DNA of 64,000 nucleotides from Prunella strophiata. Taxonomy: Eukaryota > Chordata > Aves > Passeriformes > Prunellidae. Under the pieces are notes generated by a model that saw only the letters and a list, made by a program, of their open reading frames with translations, did not search any database and had not been told where the DNA came from. The stretch is taken from the NCBI GenBank assembly GCA_036583965.1, contig JAZBQD010000031.1:1116001-1180000 (forward strand). The letters run 5' to 3'. Positions 49,694 to 59,795 of the stretch are shown here, piece by piece. The position numbers and the translations under genes are program-made. Numbering within the stretch: the stretch's first letter is position 1; the number at the start of each line of letters is the position of its first letter.

Positions 49694-50164
49694 TGTAAGA
49701 TTTTTTACAGGAGGAATGGGGTATTCGCACAGGGATAGCAGCCACAGGGCACCCAGATCTCCCAGAGAAGAGAGAATTTATGACTCTTATCAGAAGGAAC
49801 CAAATCCTTCCTGCATTGCTGGGACTGTGAGACGCCGAGAGACTGAGAGTGAGAAGATGACAAAAACCAGATGAAAACCTTTGTTTTAAGTGGAATTTAT
49901 GCATCATGCATGGGGGATATGAATATGCAACAGGTTACTGCTTTTAAGGGTTAGTCCTTTGTTAAACGGGTGTGCCTTCGGGGCTTGATTAGCCCAGGAG
50001 GGCACCCGGACCGGTTCGTAACTCTTTGTTTTTATTGTCTCGTATTGTCCTATCTAAACTGTTTAAATTTTATTTACTCTAATTATATTACTGTTTTTAT
50101 AACCATCTTATTTCTATTAAACTTTTAAAAATTTAAGAAAAACAAGTGATTGGCGTTTTTCACA
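49694..50164 (+). mobile_element. Solo-LTR-like element (471 bp)
   Basis: Bounded by TGTAAG and TTTCACA and exactly as long as its inverted counterpart. It contains ATTAAA near 50116 and an R-like hairpin (gtgccttcgg ... gagggcac at about 49970-50010). No target-site duplication is evident. It probably belongs to a bird ERV family distinct from the 38-48 kb provirus, assigned from its general form only. Confidence 0.5.
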
Positions 50165-51040
50165 AACTGTAACTATAGAAATGCGTAATAAATAGATGCA
50201 CGTAGATATAAATATAAAATAGAAATAAACACCAGATAATAGAAACTGATGCAATACATAATGCATATATAAATTATGCTGTATATATCATATTCTATTC
50301 TAATATATTGTATGTCATATATATTATATATTTAACTCTAGTACGTCAATGCACTATAATATATGGCCACTTATAAATGTAAATGTGAATTTTAATATCA
50401 AAACCATAAATATAAAACTATTTAAATATAGTCTAAAATAAAGAGGTTTTTTGTTTTTTATTTGGTAATAGGCAGGGCTTTTATCATAAAAATTATAAAT
50501 ATAAATACAGGTAGAAATCTAAGTATAGAAATATGTCATAAATACATAAAGATCTATATAAGAATTCAAATTCAAATACAAGTATTAGCAGTAGATACAG
50601 TATGTAATAGAAATGATTTCTCTATTCTATTACATAACAGTATAGGTTATGTATATTTATAAATATCGTACATCGAAATAAAATGTAAATGCAAATGTGA
50701 ATATAATTATGAAAAATATAAATAGAAAATACTTAAATACGGTTAAAAGAAAGGGCTTCTTTTGGTTTTCATTTGGGTGGAGGCAGGGGTTTCACTTGAA
50801 ATAGTATAAGCATTATAGAAGTATAAATCTAAATATAGAAATATGTAGTCACTATATAAAGATAGGCATAAAAATGGAAATATAAATAAATTTAAATAAT
50901 AGCAATAGATGTAATAGAGAAGATCAGTAACATTATACATCAATATACATTATGAATGTGTATATAAATATGAAAAGTAGAAATAGAAAATGTATTTAAA
51001 TATCGTGTAAAAGAAAGGGGTTTCTTTAATGGTCCTTATT
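50165..51040. repeat. AT-rich diverged ~300-bp tandem repeats
   Basis: Three degenerate units, each starting near aaagaggtttttt / aaagggcttctttt / aaaggggtttcttt and continuing with tataaatataaa words. No coding potential. Mirrored at 58310-59184. Confidence 0.75.
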
Positions 51041-51139
51041 GGGTTGGATGAACGTTTTTTTTTTCTTTTTTTTTTTTTTTTTTTTTTTGTTTTTAACGTG
51101 CGAGCTGTTTTGGGGCACTTATTTTGCAGGGTTTTTTGG

Positions 51140-52251
51140 AGGGGGTCGCGCCTGTCGTTTTTTGCCGCCTTCCCTGCCCGCAGCCCCGAGGCGAGCGGCA
51201 GCCCCGGCTGGGGTTGGCTGCTGTGCTGCCGCCTCGCGGGCGGAGAGCGGTACTGCAGAGCCGCCGCCGGGCAGCGCGCCCGCCGCCTGTCTGCCGAGGG
51301 CCTCGTGCTGCCACCTTGTGCGCGGAGAGCGGTACTGCACCCTCTACCGACAGCGGCGAGTTCGCCTTTCTCTGGCGAGGTCCCCACGCAGCCACCGTCG
51401 AGAGTGCGGAAGAGGGCGGCAAAACGGCGGGAAAATCGAGAACCCAAGTTTATCGACTGGGCTGCCTGCACGTTAACCCGACGCCGGCGCCGCCCCGGCG
51501 GGATTTTCCGTGATGTTTCCGGTGCCGTGGACACGGGCTGTGGGCTCGGCAGCGCCGCGGGCGGGCGTGTTTTTGGCGGGCGCCGACAGGCAGTGACAAT
51601 GACGCCTCTCTCTTCTGGGGGCCTGTTACGGCCGCCATCTTGGGAGCGGCTGGACTGCCGCGACATTTCGGTTTTTTGACCTTCTCAAGATGGCGGCAAA
51701 AAGGGCGGGGAAAACCAGGCGAGCCCGGCTGTGATCGGCGGCAGCGCTGCCGCCTTGCGGACAGGGAGCGGTACTGCAGCCCCGCCGAGCCAGCGCCCCG
51801 CCCCTCGCCGCTGGGTGCCGCCGGGGCGGGGCAAGGACGGCTGCCGGGCGTGGGGCGGCGGCGAGCGGCGAGCGGCGCGGTGTCTGCAAATAGAGGCGAG
51901 GGGGGGAAGGAGATTCGGAAGTGCTGCCAAGGGACACGATGGTTGAGAAGAACGTCAGCGGCGAGGGCGGCGGCGGGGCGGCGTGCAGGCGGCGCGGGAC
52001 GCGGAGCGGGGTCCAGCCTTTTCCCGGCCTTTCTGCCGCCATCTTTGGAAGGTCAGGCGAGTAGCCCGTGCCGTCCCTCCGCCTCCCCGCGCTGCCGCTG
52101 CCCCGCTCCCCGGCTCCGGCGCCGCCGAGCGCGCCGCCCGTGTCCTCGTCCCCGCAAAGGCGGTCGGTCGTCCCCGTCCCGCCGCGTCCCTGTCTTGTCC
52201 CGCCGCGTCCCTGCACTCCGTCCGCTCTGCACCGTCTCTACGCTCACACAA
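51140..52251 (+). promoter_or_regulatory. CpG-island promoter with YY1-type motifs
   Basis: Dense CpG sequence carrying GCCGCCATCTT at 51631-51641, AAGATGGCGGC at 51687-51697 and GCCGCCATCTT again at 52035-52045. These are YY1-type elements in both orientations, typical of TATA-less housekeeping promoters and first exons. It leads into the ATG at 52252 of the four-exon model. The left part is inside arm A, so a second copy exists in arm B. Bidirectional activity is possible. Confidence 0.65.
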
Positions 52252-54730
52252 ATGCCCGCGCCGCTCCAGGGAAATGCAGGAAAACACAAAAGCAGCGGGG
52301 CAGAAGAGCCGCTGGAGGTGGCCGAGCCGTCTCGCTGCTGCGGCGGGAGAGAGCCAGAGCTCCAAGGTATGCGTTGTGTTTCATGTGTTTTTATTTCGCA
52401 TTGATAATAGCAAGGGCGGAGTAAACGGCACTGGCTCCCACTATTGCTGTGTGAAGGCTTTTTACAAGCTGCTGTATTCATGTTCTCTTTCTTTCACCCC
52501 AAGCATGGCTTTTCCCATCCTTTTCCCATGTCTGCTGCACTGGGTGTCCCCAGGAGGCCTGGATTGCTCAGCAGGGGTCTTAGGAGCTGCTATTAGTTCT
52601 GCTTTTTCTGAAGGCCTATGGAAGTGTGCTATGGAATCAGCTCTTTTCTCTTTTCTCTCTGGAAAGCATTCCATCTATGACCACCCGTGCCTCCAAGTGT
52701 TTTAGTCATGTAGCCAGATGCGCTAAGGTTTTTCCTTTCTGAGCCAAAACCTGTAGCAGGTGACTGTTTGCTTCGTGTCTGTGAGAAGTGGCATTTGTGC
52801 TGGAGAGCTGCAGTTGGGAAGAAAAGATGGACTAAATGTTCTCTGGGGGTGGATGGGCAGGGACGGAAACGCTTGCCCAGAAAGGCAAGGCAGCGGTGAT
52901 TCCAAAAGTAAAGACTGAGAGGCGATTGCTTCCGATCCGTGGGGGTTTTCCTTTGGAATGATCAATCAGAGAGTGTATGGAAGCAGCGAGCACCTTCTGG
53001 CTATTTCTGCTCTCTAAACTTCTCTCTGGCTTCACAGGTCCGTGCTGGAGAGTGGGAGCAAGGTCCCTGCTGGTTGCCGTGTCCTCGGTGGGCAGAGAGC
53101 TCTGACCTTGGCCGGATGGGCTGGTGAGTATTGAATCATTCCCTGCCTCCTCGTGAACGAGTTGTTTTAAGGAGTCATCGGCAGGGACCGCTTTTAGCCG
53201 GCTGTAGTTCAGTTTCTTTTCCACAGGTTTCTGGGTGTTTTGATCCTGACATCGCCAAACCCTCAAACGTTGGCTGAATTTGGGCTCTTACCTGTATGGC
53301 CCATGAAATGTCCCGGTGCTCCTGTTGTGTTCGTTTGGGCTGTGCTGCGGGCTTCTCCCCGTGGGCTCTTGCAGTTGCTGTAGCTCTTGGATGATGTGCA
53401 GAACGCAGTCAGGCAGCCGAACCTCAGGTTCACCTTCTGCCTTCTCTCTACGTTGCAGGTGTGGAACAGCAGATCCTGAAGCCAGATCAGAGCCAGGATC
53501 TGATCCTGCTGACGTTCCGCACGGCGCAGGACGCCTCCCAGAGCAAAGCTGGCAGCACCACCAACTCGGCCTGCTTTGACAGTGCCAAGTGCCTCCCACA
53601 AACTGGCATCGAGAAGCCGGGCAGGTAAGTTTGGTTTCCCAGGGAAAGGGCAGGCATCGCTGTACAGGGGCCCTGTGGGCCTGAGTGGCCGGCTGCCTGC
53701 TGCCATTCAGCACGGCACCAGGTGTGGTCACAATGTGAGGTTTTCTGACACTACAACACTCCCCCTCCCTCTAAGAAACCTCCGGTTCAAGGACTAAAGT
53801 GGTATAAAAGGTATGAAAGAAATAGAATTCCAAGAGGGAAAATAGTCTGCCAAAAGCCAATCCACAACTGGGCCTGGATGCTGCTCCCTATTGCTGCTCA
53901 GTGAGGACATCTGACAGGTCAGATTTCAAACTGCTTCATTGAACAGGAAACTGGTTTGTTCCTTCTTGCGAGTAGGGTCGTTGGCTTTGCATGGGCAAAG
54001 CCGCTCCAGATTTTCCGGCTAGGAAAAGAGTTAGGGAACTCTTTTAAAACCTAGTCCCGGAGGCGCAGAGCAGCTTGGCTTGGTAATACTGTGGGGAAGC
54101 AGAAGAATATCTGTTCTGAGTTTTCTCTCCTCTTCCTTCCACAGCTGTTTCCGTATTCCTGACTTCCCTTCCCGTCGGGGACCCGTGCCTTGGAGCACGG
54201 CAGCCGGATGCGTCGCTTACCCGTGTCAGGTTGGTGCAGGTTACGAATCACGGGGTGGCTTGGAAACTCGGAAACAAAGGGCAGGAGCTGCCATGTCTCT
54301 TAGCGAAACAACTTGGCTACGTCGGGGCATGAATTCAGGGGACTAACACTCCATCTTTAACTTCACCTTCTGTGCTCCGTGCTCAGCCCTGTGAGCCGTG
54401 AAAGCCTCCTGAGCTGTTCTCATCTGGACCTACCTTGTCTGGTCAAAAAAGTCAGTCTTTTAGTACTGTGTGCAAACTCAGGTTTTATTCAGCATCTCTC
54501 AGGGGGACATTAAAGCTCCAATTTCCCTTTTCTTCAGCAGTTTGAGAGACAATATTACTTATGTAATTTTTATTACTGGCATTTTTATCTTTTTGAAGAA
54601 CCAGGAAGACTGTTTGTGCGTGTGTGTACCCTTAATATCCATCCTCTCTCTTATACAGGGCTGGACTAAAAGGCTGCAGAGCTTCCTACAATGGGGTGTA
54701 AGTGCAAAGAAGGAGGAGACAGAGGTTTAG
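52252..54730 (+). CDS. Unrecognised four-exon gene model (~145 residues)
   Basis: Four exons with consensus splice sites and matching phases: E1 52252-52366 (ATG to CCAAG/gtatgc), E2 53459-53624 (ttgcag acceptor, GCAG/gtaagt donor), E3 54145-54229 (ttccacag acceptor, TCAG/gttggt donor), E4 54659-54730 (tatacag acceptor, stop TAG at 54728). Coding lengths are 115, 166, 85 and 72, total 438, exactly 146 codons with stop; every junction keeps the frame open. The product is polar, with Cys residues clustered in E1 and in E2-E3 and a basic C-terminus ending AKKEETEV. I recognise no domain, signal peptide or membrane span. A CpG/YY1-type promoter lies directly upstream. It could be a small novel gene, a truncated copy of a larger gene, or a transcribed pseudogene. 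Introns are 1,092, 520 and 429 bp. Confidence 0.5.
53038..53123 (+). other. Possible cassette (poison) exon in intron 1
   Basis: Flanked by a strong acceptor (ggcttcacag) and donor (CTG/gtgagt). It is 86 bp long, so inclusion after E1 shifts the frame and meets a TGA within it. It may be a nonsense-mediated-decay exon, part of an alternative transcript, or a chance pair of sites. Confidence 0.4.
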
Positions 54731-54733
54731 TCA

Positions 54734-55296
54734 CCATGATTAACTGTTTCTTGGAAAACCTGGTTGATTTCATGATACCAAAACCAGTATGAATAGCAGA
54801 CTGGACTCAGGGACTCAGTCTTCTTGGGTTTAAAAAGCTTGAATGGCACTTCAAGACATTTATATCAGACCTGTTTTATTTTTCTTATAGTAAATATAAC
54901 GGAATTAGAATTATAATTAATTTTTTTATATTTAAAAAAAAAAAAAAAGCCGTGGTCCATCACTGCTGCTGCGCTGTGCAACAAAAACCGATCTTCCCTC
55001 TGCCTGGGACAGGTGAGAGGTGGAACTAAACCCCAAAGGATTTTCTGCTCAGTGATTATAGGTGAGTGTTATTAGGAACTCTGCAAAATTTGATACATTG
55101 TTCTTGAATGTGGCTGTGAGGGTAGTTGAGCATGCCAGTCCAGATCTGCAAACATGCAGTGCCAGAGCGAGAACCTTTGAAATGTAAACCAGGATTGATT
55201 CAATTGAATCACCACTGTGTGCTGCGCCCAGGTCCTTTGTACAAATAGGGTATGGGGAGAAACCAGAACTGCACATTGCTTCTGCTATGTATGGAA
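54734..55296 (+). repeat. Segment X, gene 3' flank, duplicated inverted at 62468-63053
   Basis: Begins a few bases after the stop codon of the four-exon model and matches 63053-62468 in reverse complement with few differences. Contains an A15 run near 54934. If transcribed, it would be 3' UTR. The duplicate lacks all four exons. Confidence 0.85.
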
Positions 55297-55330
55297 TTTT
55301 TTTTTTTTTTTTTTGGGGGGGGGGGGGGGG
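55297..55330. repeat. T18-G16 homopolymer junction
   Basis: Eighteen T followed by sixteen G. The inverted copy has A18 next to 699 C, so the same site is shown with wildly different G/C length. Confidence 0.9.
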
Positions 55331-55545
55331 TTGGGGGAAGGAATTAAATAAACACGTGGTGCAAATGAGGGAATTGTTATCTACATGTAAATATTCTTGT
55401 CCCTAAAGGAGCCATCAGCTCTGTCCCGAGACTCGAGTTCAAATTATATTCCTTTAAAAACCTGCAAGCCTTTTAGAGGCTGCAGTTTGCTTCACGTAGA
55501 ATTCCTAGGAGCTGCCGTCAGGAAATGTGTGAGCCGAATCCGGCC
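55331..55545 (+). repeat. Segment Y with AATAAA, duplicated inverted at 63707-63919
   Basis: Matches 63919-63707 in reverse complement. Carries AATAAA at 55347-55352, which could terminate a transcript extending from the upstream gene through X. Ends at the start of the 49-bp satellite. Confidence 0.8.
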
Positions 55546-56998
55546 GACAGCGAGCCGAGTTCAGCTGAACCTGGGCCGAGCTGTGCCAGAACGCAGCCTC
55601 CTGCTCTCGTGTCCGTTCATTAAGCGCGAGTGCAGTCGCTGCCTAATGAGCTTCCTGCCCGAGCCCGCGCTCCCCGTTCGCGTCCGTGCGAGGGCCGGGC
55701 CGCGCGCGGGACACGGCAGCGGGAGAGCCCCGAGCTGGGCGTGTTTAACGTGAGGCGGCGCCGCGCCGCCCTCCGGGAGCCGAGCGGAGCGGAGCCGAGC
55801 GGCTCCGAGTTCGGCCGAAGCGAGCCGAGCGCTGCCGAACACACTGAGCGGCTCCGAGTTCGGCCGAAGCGAGCCGAGCGCTGCCGAACCAACACTGAGG
55901 CGGGCTTCCGAGTTCGGCCGAAGAAGCGAGCACGAGCGCTGGCCGAACACACTGAGCGGCTCCGAGTTCGGCCGAAGCGAGCCGAGCGCTGCCAGAACAC
56001 ACTGAGCGGCTCCGAGTTCGGCCGAAGCGAGCCGAGCGCTGCCGAACACACTGAGCGGCTCCGAGTTCGGCCGAAGCGAGCCGAGCGCTGCCGAACACAC
56101 TGAGCGGCTCCGAGTTCGGCCGAAGCGAGCCGAGCGCTGCCGAACACACTGAGCGGCTCCGAGTTCGGCCGAAGCGAGCCGAGCGCTGCCGAACACACAG
56201 AGCGGCTCCGAGTTCGGCCGAAGCGAGCCGAGCGCTGCCGAACACACAGAGCGGCTCCGAGTTCGGCCGAAGCGAGCCGAGCGCTGCCGAACACACAGAG
56301 CGGCTCCGAGTTCGGCCGAAGCGAGCCGAGCGCTGCCGAACACACAGAGCGGCTCCGAGTTCGGCCGAAGCGAGCCGAGCGCTGCCGAACACACAGAGCG
56401 GCTCCGAGTTCGGCCGAAGCGAGCCGAGCGCTGCCGAACACACAGAGCGGCTCCGAGTTCGGCCGAAGCGAGCCGAGCGCTGCCGAACACACAGAGCGGC
56501 TCCGAGTTCGGCCGAAGCGAGCCGAGCGCTGCCGAACACACAGAGCGGCTCCGAGTTCGGCCGAAGCGAGCCGAGCGCTGCCGAACACACAGAGCGGCTC
56601 CGAGTTCGGCCGAAGCGAGCCGAGCGCTGCCGAACACACAGAGCGGCTCCGAGTTCGGCCGAAGCGAGCCGAGCGCTGCCGAACACACAGAGCGGCTCCG
56701 AGTTCGGCCGAAGCGAGCCGAGCGCTGCCGAACACACAGAGCGGCTCCGAGTTCGGCCGAAGCGAGCCGAGCGCTGCCGAACACACAGAGCGGCTCCGAG
56801 TTCGGCCGAAGCGAGCCGAGTTCAGCTGAACTGGGCCGAGCTGTGCCGAACGCAGCCTCCTGCTCTCGTGTCCGTTCATTAGCGCGAGTGCAGTCGCTGC
56901 CTAATGAGCTCCTGCCCGAGCCCGCGCTCCCGTTCGCGTCCGTGCGAGGGCCGGGCCGCGCGCGGGACACGGCAGCGGGAGAGCCCCGAGCTGGGCGT
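55546..56998. repeat. 49-bp satellite nested in a 250-bp repeat (first array)
   Basis: About 21 copies of a 49-base unit containing the palindrome TTCGGCCGAA (gagttcggccgaagcgagcc) are flanked on both sides (55546-55800 and 56820-56998) by parts of the 250-base unit seen complete at 63.05-63.7 kb. Left-edge units are degenerate (ctgagcgg instead of cagagcgg, insertions at 55890-55990). Truncated by the gap. Confidence 0.92.
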
Positions 56999-57498
56999 NN
57001 NNNNNNNNNNNNNNNNNNNNNNNNNNNNNNNNNNNNNNNNNNNNNNNNNNNNNNNNNNNNNNNNNNNNNNNNNNNNNNNNNNNNNNNNNNNNNNNNNNNN
57101 NNNNNNNNNNNNNNNNNNNNNNNNNNNNNNNNNNNNNNNNNNNNNNNNNNNNNNNNNNNNNNNNNNNNNNNNNNNNNNNNNNNNNNNNNNNNNNNNNNNN
57201 NNNNNNNNNNNNNNNNNNNNNNNNNNNNNNNNNNNNNNNNNNNNNNNNNNNNNNNNNNNNNNNNNNNNNNNNNNNNNNNNNNNNNNNNNNNNNNNNNNNN
57301 NNNNNNNNNNNNNNNNNNNNNNNNNNNNNNNNNNNNNNNNNNNNNNNNNNNNNNNNNNNNNNNNNNNNNNNNNNNNNNNNNNNNNNNNNNNNNNNNNNNN
57401 NNNNNNNNNNNNNNNNNNNNNNNNNNNNNNNNNNNNNNNNNNNNNNNNNNNNNNNNNNNNNNNNNNNNNNNNNNNNNNNNNNNNNNNNNNNNNNNNNN
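56999..57498. other. Assembly gap, 500 N
   Basis: Exactly 500 N between the 250-bp repeat on the left and a CpG promoter repeat on the right; placeholder length. Confidence 0.98.
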
Positions 57499-58239
57499 GG
57501 CGCGAGGAAAACATCACGGAAAATCCCGCCGGGGGCGGCGCCGGCGTCAGAATAACGTACGGCATCCTAGGACAAGACTGCGGGTCCTCGATTTTCCCGC
57601 CCTCTTAGCCGCCCTCTTGAGAAGGTCAAAACACCGAAATGTCGCGGCAGTCCGGCCACTCCCAAGATGGCGGCCGTAACAGGCCCTCAGAAGTGAGAGG
57701 CGTCATTGTCACTGCCTGTCGGCGCCCGCCAAAAACACGACCGTCCGCGGCGCCGCCGAGCCCACAGCCCGTGTCCACGGCGTTGGAAACATCACGGAAA
57801 ATCCCGCCGGAGCGGCGCCGGCCTCGGGTTAACGTGCAGGCAGCCCAGTAGTAAAACTGGGTCTCGATTTCCTCGCCCGCGTTTTGCCCCCCCTTCTCGC
57901 ACTCTCGACGGTGGCTGCCTGGGGCACACTCGCCAGAGAAAGGCGAACTCGCCGCTGTGTCGGTAGAGGGTGCCATTAAGCCGTTCCGCTCTCCGCGCAC
58001 AAGTGGTCAGCACACGAGGCCCTCGTGGCGGCGGTCGGGCGCGGGCCCGGCGGTTCTCTGCAGTAGTCCGCATGCTCTCCCCGCGAGGCGGCAGCAAACA
58101 GCAGGCCAACCCCAGCCGGGGCTGCCGCTCGACTCGGGGCTGCGGGCAGGGAAGAGCCTGGCAAAAAAACGACATGGACGCGACCGCCCTCCCAAAAAAC
58201 CCATGCAAAAATAAGTGACCCCCCAAAACAGCTCGCAAC

Positions 58240-58240
<1 letters not shown>
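57499..58240 (-). promoter_or_regulatory. Inverted copy of the CpG promoter, with a tandem duplicate
   Basis: Minus-strand counterpart of 51.1-51.7 kb, including caagatggcggc at 57663-57674. The block with catcacggaaaatcccgccg appears twice (about 57515 and 57790), so part of the promoter is tandemly duplicated here but not in arm A. No downstream gene is visible before the gap. Confidence 0.6.
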
Positions 58241-58292
<52 letters not shown>

Positions 58293-58309
58293 GTTCATCC
58301 AACCCAATA

Positions 58310-59184
58310 AGGACCATTAAAGAAACCCCTTTCTTTTACACGATATTTAAATACATTTTCTATTTCTACTTTTCATATTTATATACACATTCATAATGTA
58401 TATTGATGTATAATGTTACTGATATTCTCTATTACATCTATTGCTATTATTTAAATTTATTTATATTTCCATTTTTATGCCTATCTTTATATAGTGACTA
58501 CATATTTCTATATTTAGATTTATACTTCTATAATGCTTATACTATTTCAAGTGAAACCCCTGCCTCCACCCAAATGAAAACCAAAAGAAGCCCTTTCTTT
58601 TAACCGTATTTAAGTATTTTCTATTTATATTTTTCATAATTATATTCACATTTGCATTTACATTTTATTTCGATGTACGATATTTATAAATATACATAAC
58701 ATATACTATTATGTAATAGAATAGAGAAATCATTTCTATTACATATTGTATCTACTGCTAATACTTGTATTTGAATTTTAATTCTTATATAGATCTTTAT
58801 GTATTTATGATATATTTCTATACTTAGATTTCTACCTGTATTTATATTTATAATTTTTATGATAAAAGCCCTGCCTATTACCAAATAAAAAAAACAAAAA
58901 AACCTCTTTATTTTAGACTATATTTAAATAGTTTTATATTTATGGTTTTGATATTAAAATTCACATTTACATTTATAAGTGGCCATATATTATAGTGCAT
59001 TGACGTACTAGAGTTAAATATATAATATATATGACATACAATATATTAGAATAGAATATGATATATACAGCATAATTTATATATGCATTATGTATTGCAT
59101 CAGTTTCTATTATCTGGTATTTATTTCTATTTTATATTTATATCTACGTGCATATATTTATTACGCATTTCTATAGTTACAGTT
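58310..59184. repeat. AT-rich repeats of arm B
   Basis: Mirror image of 50165-51010, with point differences only. No gene. Confidence 0.75.
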
Positions 59185-59655
59185 TGTGAAAAACGCCAAT
59201 CACTTGTTTTTCTTAAATTTTTAAAAGTTTAATAGAAATAAGATGGTTATAAAAACAGTAATATAATTAGAGTAAATAAAATTTAAACAGTTTAGATAGG
59301 ACAATACGAGACAATAAAAACAAAGACTTACGAACCGGTCCGGGTGCCCTCCTGGGCTAATCAAGCCCCGAAGGCACACCCGTTTAACAAAGGACTAACC
59401 CTTAAAAGCAGTAACCTGTTGCATATTCATATACCCCCATGCATGATGCATAAATTCCACTTAAAACAAAGGTTTTCATCTGGTTTTTGTCATCTTCTCA
59501 CTCTCAGTCTCTCGGCGTCTCACAGTCCCAGCAATGCAGGAAGGATTTGGTTCCTTCTGATAAGAGTCATAAATTCTCTCTCTCTGGGAGATCTGGGTGC
59601 CCTGTGGCTGCTATCCCTGTGCGAATACCCCATTCCTCCTGTAAAAAATCTTACA
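59185..59655 (-). mobile_element. Inverted copy of the solo-LTR-like element (471 bp)
   Basis: Same length and ends as 49694-50164 in reverse orientation; it moved with the arm rather than inserting independently, since flanks match too. Confidence 0.5.
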
Positions 59656-59795
59656 TCCATAGTCTCTACTTTAATTACAAAACCACAATTTAACTATCAA
59701 CACGAATCTACTAGAGTATTAAAACATCAAGTATAGCACTAGCAAAATTAATACAACATGATACAGTATATTTTGCGAAAAGCAATCATGGAATA

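Larger units (their letters stand above)
49545..51690 (+). repeat. Inverted-repeat arm A (~2.15 kb)
   Basis: Matches 57604-59795 in reverse complement over its length: the flank, the LTR-like element, the AT-rich repeats, the T-rich tract and the CpG promoter. Differences are mostly point changes and homopolymer length. The homology ends just after ccttctcaaga at 51690. Confidence 0.88.
57604..59795 (-). repeat. Inverted-repeat arm B (~2.19 kb)
   Basis: Reverse-complement partner of 49545-51690. The poly-A tract near 58241-58291 is about twice the length of the T-rich tract in arm A. The arm ends directly at the 49-bp satellite. Confidence 0.88.

Noticed and set aside
50462..50943. Small Ile/Tyr/Asn-rich frames in AT-rich DNA
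   Set aside because: Short, compositional, and mirrored in the inverted arm with changes typical of non-coding sequence.
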